Positions 11,287 to 23,734 of a stretch of DNA of 64,000 nucleotides are shown here, in pieces. The position numbers and the translations under genes were made by a program. A model generated the notes under the pieces. It had not been told where the DNA came from. It was given only the letters and a program-made list of their open reading frames with translations, and ran no database searches. This DNA comes from Blasia pusilla (Eukaryota > Marchantiophyta > Marchantiopsida > Blasiales), in contig CM114271.1 of NCBI GenBank assembly GCA_050084515.1, forward strand, positions 62,744,001 to 62,808,000. The letters are read 5' to 3'. The first letter of the stretch is position 1; each line of letters starts with the position of its first letter.

Positions 11287-12650
11287 ATGTCTAGTGGGGT
11301 TGTGTCATCAAGAGTGGGAGAGAATCCAAATAAGTCCAACATTGGTGCCAAGAGGCAAAAAGCAAATTCGAGGAATGATTTCAACATGGCCGTAAGAGAG
11401 ACATGGTTAGACTCATTTTTCCAGCTTTCTTTAGATAAGAGGCGGTCCTATGCTTTGAGGGGTATGGATGGTTTCCATTCCTATACCTTGGAATTGTAGA
11501 GATTGTCCAATAGAGTGGCAATGGCATTTGACTAGGAAGTGGATGCCGCGGAGTCTGATAGATTAACTAAATTTTATACCCAACAAGGTGTTAACGTGAA
11601 GAGAGCGTATGTGGATCTCAAGACAAATAAGGATGAGAAGCAGAATGCGGCAAAGTTGACTCTCCTAGAAAGATTCTGTGTAGAGTTAAGAAGTACTCAA
11701 CGTCTTTTCAAGGGACGTAGTACTGCTCTAGGGCTGATATTGACGATTCCATGTGCAATAAGATTGATTTCGGATAAGAATATAGTAGTAGGACATGATC
11801 CGAGCAATATCACGAGAACCGGTTTATACAGAATTTTCTACCATTGTAAAATAAATGGAACCCATGGCTTTAGGAAAGAAATGTAATCTTGCATGAAGAT
11901 GGATAAGGAATCTTCTCTATCAGGATCTAGAAAATCGATGATGCGTAAGGAGTTATTTGCAAGTATTTTACATCGTGGTATTGTTCGCATGGTGGGAAGG
12001 TTGAGGATCCATTGCGTGCCATTTTTCCATATTGGAATGGTGGACATATAAAAAATTGGTTGCGAACTTGCCATAACTTGAAGAACGGCGGGGGTAATCA
12101 AGGAGAGTTGGAAAAGATGAGATATCTCGGAATAGCATCAAATGTCGTCCAGCTTGTGGTTGCCCTTCTTGGTACCATACAGACTCTCCACAAGTCATAC
12201 TGAACTCCATGCTAGGAACATGTTTATCCATTTTGGATCCAACTCTAGCCCATACATCGACGTTGGAGATTGGGGAAATGCCATATGGACTGATGAAATC
12301 TCAGAGTCTCCTCATAGATAGTGGCAGCATGAACAAAAAAATCATGTTGGGCATATAACATTGGAGTTGACATCAGGGCCTCCAAATCTCCCTTTTAGCA
12401 AGGCCACTGAAATCTAAGCCCTAGGAATGATTGTGAAGAATTTGAACCATGTGACATAAATCCTCTCTATTGGGAATGCCCAAGCCAACGTGAGATTTAC
12501 TTATTTGGAAAGGATTCAAATGTGGGCATTAGCTCCGAATCCCTCTGATCGCAAAAGCTTAGAGTTTCTTATTGCATATATTAGAGCAAATGCAAAAGTA
12601 TTAGGTGTAGACGATGTAGATTCGGGGTTAAGACCACTACTAGTGGTAGT
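11287..12650 (+). pseudogene. Unidentified coding-like region, first part
   Basis: Reading from ATG 11,287 gives a long protein-like sequence in frames that change only at scattered stops: 11,287-11,499, 11,539-11,886, 12,012-12,203 and then to about 12,650. Typical stretches are MAVRETWLDSFFQLSLDKRR, FPYWNGGHIKNWLRTC and YIDVGDWGNAIWTDE. The composition (Arg/Lys/Leu-rich, few low-complexity runs) and the small number of breaks suggest a decayed real gene of ~450 residues. I do not recognise the family. Its 5' leader may be the sequence before 6,212, cut off by the copia insertion. It may belong to the same mobile unit as the next feature. Confidence 0.45.
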
Positions 12651-12929
12651 GTGATTTTAAATCCGTTTGAGGATTAGATATTTTCCATGAGAAATGACAG
12701 ACTTGGCTCAAAATGATGAATATGTTATTATGAATTTTTGTAAATGATTAAGCTTGATTGATGTACAAATGTATTGTGTGTCATAGTATCACTATTATTG
12801 GAATATTACTAAATCACCTTTCTTTTTGAATTTTGGTAAAAGACAAGCTGGACTTGCCACCTCATGAAGATTGTAGCCCTCACAACAATAAGGACGACGG
12901 AAGAGGGGAAGAAGTCCTCGATACACTGA

Positions 12930-14560
12930 CATCAGAGATGCCTCTGAAGGTGAACAAGACGACGGTCTTGCAATTTGTCATGGAAGATGAATTACTTGGA
13001 TAGCGCCATTGACCCACAAATTTTGAAAGGAGAGTTCAAGAAGTTGCGGCTAAAGTGGTTGGGGCGTTGTGATTGGAGAATTTTCAAGGAAAGTGGAAGA
13101 GAATGAGTGTACAAAGGATTGGGCTTTATTCAATGGTGTTTGAAAGTACGAAGACCTCCCTAAGAGGAAGAGGAAGTTAGTGAGCAAGGTATTTGTTCAG
13201 CTCAGAGTTGCGGAGTTGATGAAGGAATTGGAGGTACAATATGCCGATGTGAATGAGGGATCTTTGAGAAGAGATAAGAGACTAAGAGAAGAAGATAGTA
13301 TAACCCCACCGCCACACTTTAAACGAGCAAGAGTGGAAGCTTCATCGCCTCGAGCGTCATCATGCCATTATCAACAAGATGGATTATCAAGGAGCCTTAG
13401 AGCCATACTATCTTCCTTGGATGGTCAAAGAAGAAATGATCGTGTTGAAGAAGATATAAAATACGAGAGTGGAGACGGAGGGCGAGTGCAGATGGGGGCA
13501 AAGGATAGACGAGATGGTTTGAATGACCTCTATGTACGTCGTAGTACGAGCTTTGATGAGCCCAGGGAGAGTTCACATCGCCATGTACGTAGCGGTGCTC
13601 TCGTGGGGAGAGTGCCTCGGATAATAGCAAGGTAATGTCTCCTCTATTATAGTTGGAGAGTTTAATAACAAATTTCCAGCGCAATGTTGATTTAGCCACG
13701 GAATACAATTTTTTGAAGGGGAAGTATGAACAACTATCTAAGGAGCACATCAGATTAAACAAAGAGATGGAGAGGCTTTTGGACGAATCTATTGCCAGAG
13801 ATGACCTCCAGAGAATGCAAAGAGTTGTAATGGTTGACCACACGGAGTAGTGGAGGAGAGTATACGGGAACATCATGGGAAGATGAGAACAAGAGATGGA
13901 TGAACTGTTGCAATGGAGATCAAGGGGTAACGTGGAAGAACTCACCCCCAAGACAACTCTACTTGAGGGTCATCTCGTGAAGGAGGTTGATATGATCTAT
14001 CGAGCAATTGTGGCCTCCAGCTCTACGCGCTGCATGGAACAATGTCATAGATCCAAACGCTGCAAACTATGCCTCTATGATGTCGGCACCAACACCTCTT
14101 AATTCGAGCACACAAGTGCAAGATCTTCCGGATTGGATGAAGGCAATCGCAGAAAGTGAAAGAGGGGCTCTCACGCCAAACAACAAGCCCAAATGCATAA
14201 TCAGTGCATTTAGGCCATAATGGTAATGCACCACCCACATATCGCAAGCGAACCTAAGAGCAAGAAAATTTCACTTTCAATTTGGGACATCATAGCCCCC
14301 GATCAAACTTTAATCCCAAAGTGAACATAGACGGGGTGGTTCAAGCAAAAATCCCTCATCAGCAGAGGATTGATCGGGCAACGCGAGTGTGGCTGGTCCG
14401 CTTCATTGACATGTACGATCGGGGAGAGCTCATCACGGAATAGCAATTGATCTCCAAAATCAAGAAATAGAAAACTTCTTCTTTGCTCATGGGTTGAATC
14501 CACAGGAACTTCAAGACCCCTCAACACAACTCAACAACTTGTACTAAACCATCATCAAAA
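12930..14560 (+). pseudogene. Unidentified coding-like region, second part (coiled coil)
   Basis: 13,180-13,632 encodes a charged segment (FVQLRVAELMKELEVQYADV, then an Arg/Ser-rich part). 13,653-13,847 reads as an amphipathic helix (LKGKYEQLSKEHIRLNKEM) typical of a coiled coil. 14,008-14,217 contains DLPDWMKAIAESERGALTP. 14,310-14,450 continues with FNPKVNIDGVVQAKI and RVWLVRFIDMYDRGELI. Stops and frameshifts separate the pieces. A long coiled-coil protein beside an unknown ORF would suit a Gag-like protein of a retroelement, but no zinc knuckle, protease or RT is present. Family unknown. Confidence 0.4.
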
Positions 14561-14599
14561 TCCATTGGTGGATGACCTTGTTTTGAGGAGACTCAAATT

Positions 14600-15639
14600 G
14601 ATTTTGCCATCTTTCTTATGGCAAGATATTCCTCAAAGGACTGAAGGCGGATATCCTCGAACATACTATTATCCTCGTCGAATGTAGGAGGAACTCTTTG
14701 GATTCTTTGAGAGAGAGTGGGAGATGTTTCCGACACAGCCAACATAAGAAATAGATGATGGTGAAGCTGATGTATGTTGAGTTGGAAAGGACTATTCCTC
14801 ATGGAGGTGGGACGCTTGTGACTAGAGCTAGAAGAAAGAGGAGGAAGAGTTGGTGAGACGTTTGCATTGGTGTTACATATATTTGATGATGAATCAAATT
14901 AAATAGAATGAGTTCATATTTATATCTTTTTAATGTACATAAGTATTAGGTTCCTCTCAATCCAGATGTTTTGTGAGATACTCCTCATTTGTTGTAAATA
15001 AATTTTCAAAATATTCCACTGAGGAGATGATGAATGTCAACCGGTCACGAATATTATCCATGAAGTCAGTTCATGAAATGGATGAAAGTTTTCTCTTGGG
15101 TTATAAGTCCTTGGATAAGATGGAGGGTACGATAATTGAAATGTTTTTTTGATATAAATTTAAATATTTTAAATATTAATAATTCCTAAAAATTTACTAA
15201 CTCATCAAAATAAGTCATTTTCTTTTATTTATTAAAAGATGCAGATTGGAAAAGGGATGAATTTTTTTTCCAAAATTAAAGAAGGAAAATATATGTTTGA
15301 ACTAAATCATAAAGGAAAAAAATGTATGAATTATGTTTAGTGACCAATATTGCATGGGGTAGAATTCAAAAGGGATTTGGATGGAATAAAAAAAAATTAT
15401 TTTCTAATTCATTTTTTATTTAATACTATAATAGGTGAATATAAATATTATAAATTGTTTTTAAAATTGAAAATTTTAGATAATCAAATTATATGTGCAT
15501 TCATTCATATGTAATATAAAGGAAAAATTGAATTTTAATGGAGAAGGAAAAGATTTGGTTCGAATTTTATGGAAGGGTGAATTTACTTACGGGGATATCA
15601 TTTCATTTGATTACTTATAAGAATGAAATGTAATAACTC
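14600..15639. other. AT-rich spacer
   Basis: No feature recognised. The minus-strand ORF at 14,593-14,802 has no known domain. From 14,900 the base composition becomes strongly AT-rich. Confidence 0.4.
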
Positions 15640-18060
15640 TTCTAAGATTTTGTAGAATAGTTGAGATGGTCCTCAAGTTATATCTATCACTCTTGCGAAG
15701 TCTCAACCCGAATATAGGAGTGACCACAACTTTAAAAAATGACCTTCTGGACCTGAAGCACTAAACCTTGAATGAAAAAAAAACTCTTTAATTTTTCATT
15801 GTGTCCAAAGTTTCCATCTTGAGCTGAAATTTTCCTCACATAGTCTCCAAGACGCATGTAGCACTCTTGCCAAGTTTCAAGCCAAATGGAATTGGGACCA
15901 CAAGCTCAAAAATTGGCAAGTCCTTTTAGGACCCGAGCCATCACACCTTCTCTCAAAATAAAGTTTTTTTTCATTTTTCATCTTGTCCAAATTTCCCATC
16001 TTGAGCTGAAATTTGGCTCACATAGTCCCCAAGATGCATATTCCACTCTGGCCAAGTTTCAAATAAAATGGAGTTGGGACCACAAGCACAAATGTTTTCA
16101 CATGAACCATCAAACCTTCTATAAAATTAAGGTCTTTTCATTTTTCATCTTGCCCAAATTTCCCATCTTGAGCTGAAATTAGGCCCACATTTTCCTCAGA
16201 TGCATGTTCCATTCTTACCAAGTTTCAAGCAAAATGGAGTTGTGAGCAAAACCTCACAAATTAATAACTCTTTTTTTGACCCGAACCATTAGACCTTCCA
16301 AAGAAATAAAGTTTTTTATTTTTCATCTTGTCCATCTTTCCCATCTTTAGTTGAAATTTGGCTCACATAGTCTCCAAGGAGAATATAACCCTCTTGCTAA
16401 GTTTCAAGAAAAATAGAATTGGGGTCACAAGCTCAAAAATTGGTAAATCCTTTTTTGACTCAAACCAGCAAACCTTCCAAAGAAATAAGATTTTTTTCAT
16501 TTTTCATCTTGTCCATATTTCCCATCTTGAGCTGAAATTTGGTTCACACGGTCTCCAAAGAGCACCTGACCCTCTTGCTAAGTTTCAAGAAAATGGAGTT
16601 GGGACGACAAGCTCAAAAATTGGTAAGTCATTTTGTGACCCTAACTATGAAACCTTCTATCAAATTAAGATTTTTTCATTTTTCATCTTGTCCGACTTTC
16701 TCATATTGAGGTCAAACTTGGCCACCATGATCCCCAAAGTTCATGTTCTACTCTTGCCAAGTTTCAACCAAAATGGAGTTGTGAGCAAAACCTCACAAAT
16801 TAATAAGTCCTTTTTTCACCTAAACCATTAGCCCTTCTATCAAAATAAGGTCTCTTCATTTTTCATCTTATCCAAATTTTTCATCTTGATCTGAAATTTG
16901 GCCTCATGGTCTTGAAGGTGCATCTAACTTTCTTGCCAAGTTTCAAGGCAAATGGAGCTGGAAGGAAAACCTCAGTAATTGGTAAGTCATTTTTGGACTC
17001 GAACCATCAAACCTTGAATGAAGATAGGGTTTTTTCATTTTTCATCTTGTCCAAATTTTCCATCTTCTGCTGAAATTTTCCCCACATGCTCCCTACAATG
17101 AATTTTCCACTCCTGAAAAGTTTCAAGCAAAATGGAGTTGTGAGAAAAACCTAACAGATTAATAACACCTTTTTGGAATTGAACGACCTTCTATGAAAAT
17201 TAGATTTTTTTTATTTTTCATCTTGTCTAACTTTCTCATCTTGAGTTCAAATGTGCCCAACATAATCCCGAAGGTTAATCTTCTACTCTTGCCAAGTTTT
17301 AAGCAAAGTGGAGTTGTGAGAAGAACCTCATAAATTAATAACTCCTTTTTGGACTCGAACTATGAGACCTTCTATAGAAATAAGGTTTTTTATTTTTCAT
17401 CTTGTCCAAATTTTAGATCTTGAGCTGAAATTTGGATCACATGGTCTCTAAGGTTCATCTAGCATTCTCGCTAAGTATCAAGCAAAATAGAGTCGGGAAA
17501 AAAACCTAAAAAATAAAAATGTCCTCTTTTGACTCGAACCATCAAACCTTGAATGAAAATAGGGTTTTTTCATTTTTCATCTTGTCTAACTTTCCCATCT
17601 TGAGCAAAAAAAATTCCCACATGGTTTCCAAGGTGCATGCTACACTCTTGCGAAGTTTTTTGCAAAATGGAGTTGTGAGCGAACCCTCAAAAATTAATAA
17701 CTCCCTTTTGGACCCAAACCATTAAACCTTAAATGAAAATAAGGTCTTTTCATTTTTCATGTTGTCCAAATTTTCCATCTTGAGCTTAAATTCTGCCCGC
17801 ATGGTTTCCAAGATGTATCTATTAGTCTTGCCAAGTTTCACTCAAAATAGAGTTGTGACCAAAATCTCAAAAATAGGTAAGTATGTTTTGGCCCCAAACC
17901 ATTAAATCTTCAATGAAAAGAAGGTTTTTTTTCATTTTTCATCATGTCCAACTTTCCCAAGTTGTCTTTGTAGCACTCTTGCAAAGTTTTGAGAAAAATG
18001 GGATTGTGATCACGAGCTGAAAAATCACACTTACCAATTTGACCTTCAATGTAAAATCAA
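15640..18060. repeat. Tandem array with ~180-bp period
   Basis: The block CATTTTTCATCTTGTCCAAA recurs at about 15,790, 15,974, 16,137, 16,317, 16,498, 16,677, 16,857, 17,036, 17,212, 17,392, 17,572, 17,752 and 17,933. That is 13 units, mostly 176-181 bp apart. Each unit also holds CCATCTTGAGCTGAAATTTG, CTTGCCAAGTTTCAAGCAAA and a TGGAGTTG block. Units differ from each other by many substitutions, so the array is old. Because 180 is a multiple of three, short ORFs repeat through it (for example 16,358-16,831), but they are by-products. Confidence 0.92.
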
Positions 18061-18509
18061 TGTTTTATTAGCGAGAAGGTTATAAAAAGGAATGTCATAA
18101 AAATGACATTCTTACAATAGTCAACACAAAAGAAGTTTTCTACAACTATCTACTTATCCGTCTCATTAAATTCACTAATTACTAGGTCTATGGTTAGGTC
18201 TGATCAATTAAGATGTAAGTAGTAATTTGGCGGCTAAATAGTTCGAAGTCGGGTGGATCGCCGACGAGTTCCTATTGCAGTTGTTTCATCATCGGAGGAA
18301 ATATACGAACTATCCATGCCATGATTGATGGGTTGAGAATTTGGAACCATAGATATGAGAACATGATTATCTAGGCTCATCAACTAAGTCTTCCGTTGTT
18401 GCTCTTCCTCGTGCTCTCGAATCCAATGTTCCATTTTAGCATCATCTTCGTCTCTTCCAAGCTCCTTGGAGTCAAAATTTTCAGTGTTGCCAATATGAGT
18501 ATCCTCTCT

Positions 18510-19040
18510 TCATTTGATGCTATGAATTCCACATATCACATCCACCTCCTCTAAGTCCTCATCTTGTAGTTCAAGGTTATCTTCATGATTATCATGACGG
18601 TTTCTTGCATGCAAGCTAGATTCACTACCATCTTCTACTACCCTTTTAGCTTGTTCTTGTCCATCCCTTTCAGAAAATTATTGATTATACAAGAGTGCTT
18701 GTCTTGATTTTGAGAAGCACCCTTGTCTCCAAACTGTGAGTTTATGTAGATGTACACCATATTCCTGGCACACTCGTTGGTCAATTTATTCCTATGCTTG
18801 TTGTGGATGAAACCATAACTACTCTAATTTCTCTCTGCTAAAGAAGATGAAACCATTTGTGCTAATATGGACTTAGCCACAGAGCGCAATGTTGATGCAC
18901 CTTGACCGTGCATGCTCCACCAATCAGATGGGCCAAGTGAATCAACAACTTCCCTACCAAACTCGAACACAAATAATTCCTAATGGTTCACAATGTTGCC
19001 AAACTCTTGCAAGCAAGTAGCCACATTAGAATTAGCCTCG
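18510..19040 (-). pseudogene. hAT transposase, C-terminal dimerisation region, broken
   Basis: Read on the minus strand from about 19,040, the sequence gives NVATCLQEFGNIVNH, then SLGPSDWWSMHGQGASTLR, SVAKSILAQMVSSSLAERN, GFIHNKHRNKLTNECARNMV and YIYINSQFGDKG. This ends in an acidic tail that reaches a stop at 18,510-18,512. The DWW, SSS.AERN and FIH.K.RN.L blocks define the hAT C-terminal domain of plant elements. Stops occur in the NH*EL and RN*SS positions. The catalytic domain upstream is missing or unrecognisable. No terminal inverted repeats or 8-bp duplication were found. Confidence 0.75.
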
Positions 19041-19559
19041 GTGAGGGGCTAGTATTTTGGAAGGAGAGAGGAAGAGAGAAGAGTCTCTCTCCAAATTAAG
19101 GGCCAAATCCTTAAACTCTCTTCAAAACTTTCTTCAATTTTTTAGGTTTTTTCCCTACTTCAAATGAACAAAATTTTTCAAAGAGAGTAAGAAGTGTATC
19201 ATAGTGGGCTCTTTATTCAAGACTTCCATCCTCATCCCCAACACTTCGTGAAAATCTAACAACCAGTCATGACAGACTTGTGATTCCGACGAGACTACAA
19301 TGAATGAAATGAGGCTAGGAGTTGCGAAGAATGAATTGAAAATTATGTTAATAAATTGTGAAAAATGACAGTGTTAAGATTTCATTTTTGCAAGGGAATT
19401 ACAGTACTAAGCTTGCAGTCTCTCAAAAAATCAGATATTCCAGAAGTATGCTTTGAAGACAATGGGGGAGCAAGAGCAAGCAATAATAGCATTTTTCCTA
19501 GCTTGCATGCCATCTTCCAAAGTTTTGGAAACTTCACATCCATTTTAAGAAGGATCTTG

Positions 19560-20240
19560 ACAAGTAATTCCATTCCGCCTTGCAACCCATGACAATCGGA
19601 CATGTTGGGAATCCGACATGAGAATCCGACAAGTAGTAGGAATCCAACACGTCTCTGAAATAACGTGTTAGAGAAGAATGGTGTGACGATAATGGGGGAA
19701 CGAGGCAAAAGTGAGGAAGCTTGCTAGAATACCTGAAAAGTTGGACTAACAGGAAAAGAGTGGGATCACTCAAGCAGCCAACCTGTCGAAATCCGACAAG
19801 TTGCCTGAATGGGGTTTAAAAAAAGGTAGCAAGAGAGTCGCGGTAGTAACTTCGTCAACCTGGTCTACAAATATCACAAGACACAAGAATTTGTGCATAC
19901 CTCTATACTCATCCAAGTTCCGTTTTTGGCTTCCAACCTGTTGACGTGTGACGGGTTCACAGAAACGAAATCACATACCATTCAAATCAATGAAGAAAAC
20001 GTTACAGACATACCCTAGAGAAGAAAAATTTCAAGTCCACTCGCTACCTGCAGACAAACAACCAATCAGAAATCGACGAGTTGCAATAGTAGACAATCAT
20101 CAGTTTGCAACTTCTCAGAATTCCACATGTCGCAAACCTAGTTCTTGGTTTGCAACCCGTCGATTTCGACGGGTTGCACATCTTGTCCAAGAACTACAAC
20201 TTGTCGGAATCCAAGAAATTCCAAACTCGCTTGTTGGTCC
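19560..20240. repeat. Palindromic repeat cluster, downstream of the methyltransferase gene
   Basis: Several full or partial copies of the ~26-bp palindrome family occur, the best being at 20,149-20,176 (GCAACCCGTCGAT then TTCGACGGGTTGC). Weaker relatives lie near 19,580-19,650, 19,770-19,810 and 20,070-20,140. The rest of the sequence is unrecognised. Confidence 0.7.
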
Positions 20241-20614
20241 CTATTACATCGGAGGGAAGCTTAGAAATGTACATTTGATCTAGTCTATGAATTCTTTAGG
20301 CTTGTCATCTAGAAATTTACTCCTAACTCTCCTAGGTTCCTGTACAAAAGGAATGTCTTGGGATACAAGTGGCTCCTCTGGCCGATTGTAGACGGGGATT
20401 GTAAATGTTGGGGAATTTGAGAGCCTTGCCCCCTAGGTACACTATAACGGTCCCATGTTATATGATTTGAGTCCCAACGCCTTCCTTGATAGTAAATCTT
20501 GTATGCTCTGCAAGGTGATACCCATCCAGTATCAATATGTGCTCCGTCCTTGGAAACCACTAACTCCCAACTCCAAAACACTTAAGTCAAGTTGAGTCCG
20601 ATAAATCTTTGAAC

Positions 20615-21126
20615 TCACTCGTCATTGTCCGATAGCTCTTCCAGAATTACTGTCGGCTTTGCCCTCCCAATTTTGGAATAATAGGAAGTGACGATGGTGT
20701 CACTATGTATGGTGGCTCTGGAATTGGAGCAGTATGCTTTGGAGGAGAGTTGTATACTCCCACTAGCCTCTAGTAATCCGCCTTTGCCTCTTTGCAAAGG
20801 TAAGAAAAATCTGGCCTTCCCTCAAGGTAGAGAATGTTCCTGCCACTCTACCGGGCGCCTCTGATACTCGCCCCTGATAGGCCCACTAAGTCAAAGACCA
20901 ATTCACCCGGCCTCGAGCAGAGCTCTATAAGTGTTTGCATTAATGCACGTGACTTCTCCCTTCCTCCAATTAAGGGGGTCCCTCCCTGCATGAAAGTTCC
21001 CGAGGGGGAATTATAGAGACTATCTAAGTTGTACCCATCGGAGCATAGATCCACTGGATCCGGGATTTTGAACACTTGGAAGTTGTGCTCCGGCCTTACA
21101 AAGCAGTAGACAAATGAGTGGTCCAT
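20615..21126 (-). pseudogene. Methyltransferase C-terminal segment with AdoMet-binding motif I
   Basis: The segment begins with YCFVRPEHNFQVFKIPDP and contains GGTPLIGGREKSRALMQTLI, which fits the helix before motif I in N6/N4 methyltransferases. Then comes RPGELVFDLVGLSGASIRGA. In the family this is typically PGD.VLDPF.GSGTT..AA, the AdoMet-binding loop. After a stop (TAG at ~20,850) the same frame continues SGRNILYLEGRPDFSYL, equivalent to the usual GR..IGIE strand. A tail rich in Ser/Pro follows and ends at 20,615. One in-frame stop is the only break seen in this part. It could alternatively be a different Rossmann methyltransferase, but the motif spacing favours N6/N4 type. Confidence 0.6.
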
Positions 21127-21204
21127 ATGTGAACAAGCAGGTGGAAAATAATGTCAGCAAAAAGAAAAAGGTAGTTGCCTGCTGGTCTACTCTCCATAAA
21201 GTGA

Positions 21205-21640
21205 CACAATGTGCAACCCGTTGGGATCCAACGGGTTTCTTTACAACTCTAAGAGAATTCTTTGGCTATGAGCAACCCGTCGGAAGCCGACAAGTTGCTC
21301 ATTTTTCTAGACAGAACTGCCACCTCTCGGAGTCCAATGGTTGGCTTACAACTGAATCGAATTGTTCAAAGTTGACAAGTTCTTAATATGAGAGCAACCT
21401 GTCGCTTTCAGACCGGTCGCATCACTCCAGAAACAAGTGGAAAAGCAATGCTACTTGCAACCCGTCGGGTTCCGATGGGTTGCAATCACTGGAGACATGT
21501 TGGTGAATTTGCAACCCGTCGCTTTTAGACGGATTGCATCACTGCAGACATAAGTGCAAAAGGAATTCTACTTGCGACCTATCTAGTTCCTAAGGTGAAT
21601 TTTCAACCTGTTGGGATCCGACGGGTTGTATTTCTGAACA
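21205..21640. repeat. Palindromic repeat cluster inside the methyltransferase gene
   Basis: At least six copies of the palindrome family occur near 21,211, 21,271, 21,394, 21,460, 21,510 and 21,605. Examples are GCAACCCGTCGGGTTCCGAT followed by GGGTTGC at 21,460. The arms are variants of GCAACCCGTCGG. The cluster separates the motif IV/V segment from the motif I segment and may lie in an intron. Confidence 0.85.
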
Positions 21641-22272
21641 GACTCAATTCGTTCAAAAAGTGTACTTATCTGGATTTGATTGGTCGCCGATCTGAGTGGA
21701 TACTCATTTTTTATGATCCACGATTGCGCCGTCCTCCACTTCAACAACCTCTTCACGCACTGAAGGTTGAAGAGTTTGACTTCGCTCCCTCCAATAAGGA
21801 CCAAGAAACAACCCCTATCACTGAGATACGAGTAAAAAAAAGAAAACAACAGAGTGATCTAGTAATAGGAAAGTGGGACATTCCAATCTCGGATAGTGTA
21901 AGATGGATTGTTGTCCCACAATTGAAGCCCAGAAGGCAAATCTGCAATGAGGAGGTCCAACGCCAGCTCCTCATCAACCCCATGCACCGTCCAGGGAGTG
22001 TGCCCATTTTGAAGGAGTTTTCGCCCTAGCACGGTCAATTTCTCGATGGCAAGTGTCGACTCATGAGAACTGAAACTCTGCAGTTCATTAACAAGATGAG
22101 TTAGACGAAGAAGAACATTTGTTCTGGTCGTCATTTCCCTATGCCTGCCCAAGGATGATGGAGTGTATTCCACATCCTTATCTCCTCCCTCGGACAAACC
22201 AGGCACCTCTCGCTTTCGCTTCTCCCGAGTGTGTTGCCCGCTTGTTGGAGTCTCCGTTACCTCAGACTCCAC
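21583..22272 (-). pseudogene. Methyltransferase segment with motif IV (DPPY position)
   Basis: Two overlapping minus-strand frames. 21,859-22,272 has a helical part (LLRLTHLVNELQSFSSHEST), then ELALDLLIADLPSGLQLWDN and WNVPLSYY. 21,583-21,849 continues with LSDRGCFLVLIGGSEVKLF. In amino-methyltransferases the catalytic loop is (D/N/S)PP(Y/F); here it is DLPS, preceded by a hydrophobic strand as expected. The block LSDRGCFLVLIGG matches the next strand (usually L.PGG.L.V). A frameshift between the two ORFs near 21,855 and the Y-to-S change indicate decay. Confidence 0.5.
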
Positions 22273-22372
22273 AGGAATTTTCTTTGACGAGAATGTGGTC
22301 CGGCCCTCTTGCCCCTCTTTCCTGGATGACTCCGCCTCTCGCCTTGAAGACTCGGCCTCTTTTCTCGAAGAC

Positions 22373-23646
22373 TCAGCCTCGGAAATTCCTCAATCCCCTC
22401 GCCTTGGCTTTCAAACCCGCTGTGGATTTGTCTTTGGCGGTGACGACCTTTGCCACCAACTCCGCTGTCTCGAGGGCTTGCTCCTCCGCATCTCCTTCGA
22501 AAAATTTGTCAAGCTTTACGAAGTTCGGAATGTTGTCCCTACCAACGACCACTGCATCATAGACCACGCTTAGATTTTTGTCTGTAATGTCCGCTGGGTT
22601 GTTGAAGTCCAACCAGATTGGACAATTTATTATCTCCCAGTCAGACATGCCCTATCCCATCTCCATGTCGTACATGGAGAATCCCTCTCCATTAGGCGGA
22701 GAAGCCCACAATTTGCAGGCTGCCAGAAATTTGCGCCAGGCACGCATTCACACAATTGATAAGGTACCTATATACCATCCACTGGGCAACTCTTTGTCGA
22801 GATGACTCGGCTGCCTGGTCTTGAAGATCCGGCTTCTTCTTTGCAAAATCCCATTTTTTGGCATCTATTTCCTCTTCCAGATCTGCTTGAGGGAGGATGT
22901 GATTCTTGAAAATCATCCGGAATCTTGGGTTTTTCGTCGGCTTATCTCTGATTTCATCAAGCCATAGTTCAAAATCTTCTGCAGCCTCTAAGTTTGCTTC
23001 CTGTGAAACTGGCTCAATCTTCTTCAGCTCTGCTTGTAGACCCAAAATCATGGACTTCCTGAGAAGGTGCAACGCGTCCCAAAATGACCATTCCCGTAGC
23101 CAATGGGAGATCACTAGATCTGAACTCCTAGAGGGTGGTGTGCCGCCTACTTTTGCGCCTCTGTGCCCTCAAGATTGATTTTCATCAGTTGGATTTGCCT
23201 AAACTCGGATATGCCAGACAACACAAACCTGTGCACGCGGTCCAGAGACACTTTCTCTCCGATCCGACCCTGTGGATCTTCGTCTCTCTTCCCCTGGCGC
23301 TTGATTATCGCCTTGAGCTCCTTGTAAAACTCCAGGCTAAGTTCGGGGTTGAGAATTGCAATGTGACGCTGCATCTTGCTTGCAGTGTACTTTATAGTTG
23401 CAGACACGGCAGCGTGAATTTTTCCTGTTCCCACACGGACACGTTCTCCCTTCGCTCCAGTTCCAACCTAGCACTCTTCTTGCCGGCTTGGATCTTGGAC
23501 CTATAGAGGATTGTGATGGCTGCATCTTGGTAAATGAAGGTATTTGCCCACGTCTTATTCTTTATTTGAGCTCCCTTTGCCAGTATCTCATCAACCAGAT
23601 CGTCATCCAAGAATCCCTTGTACTCTCCCGGGTGCGTCATAAGCAC
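22373..23646 (-). pseudogene. Middle coding segments of the methyltransferase-like gene
   Basis: Minus-strand segments follow one another: LVDEILAKGAQIKNKTWANT (23,392-23,646), LNPELSLEFYKELKAIIKRQ and ISEFRQIQLMKINLEGTE (23,147-23,434), ANLEAAEDFELWLDEIRDKP (22,692-23,114) and MSDWEIINCPIWLDFNNPAD with VVVGRDNIPNFVKLDKFFEG (22,373-22,648). They read like one mostly helical, charged protein of unknown fold, N-terminal to the methyltransferase domain. Frame changes between them are by one or two bases. No domain was recognised. Confidence 0.5.
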
Positions 23647-23734
23647 CTTCTTGACCCTGTCGCAATCCTAGATCCAGTGGTGGGTGACGTTCCCCTCGGA
23701 TACCATCTTGCAAATCCAAACACATGGTAAGACT

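Noticed and set aside
15886-16831. Repeating FHLVQISHLELKFGSH-like ORFs
   Set aside because: By-product of a tandem repeat whose period is a multiple of three. Frames are not conserved along the array.
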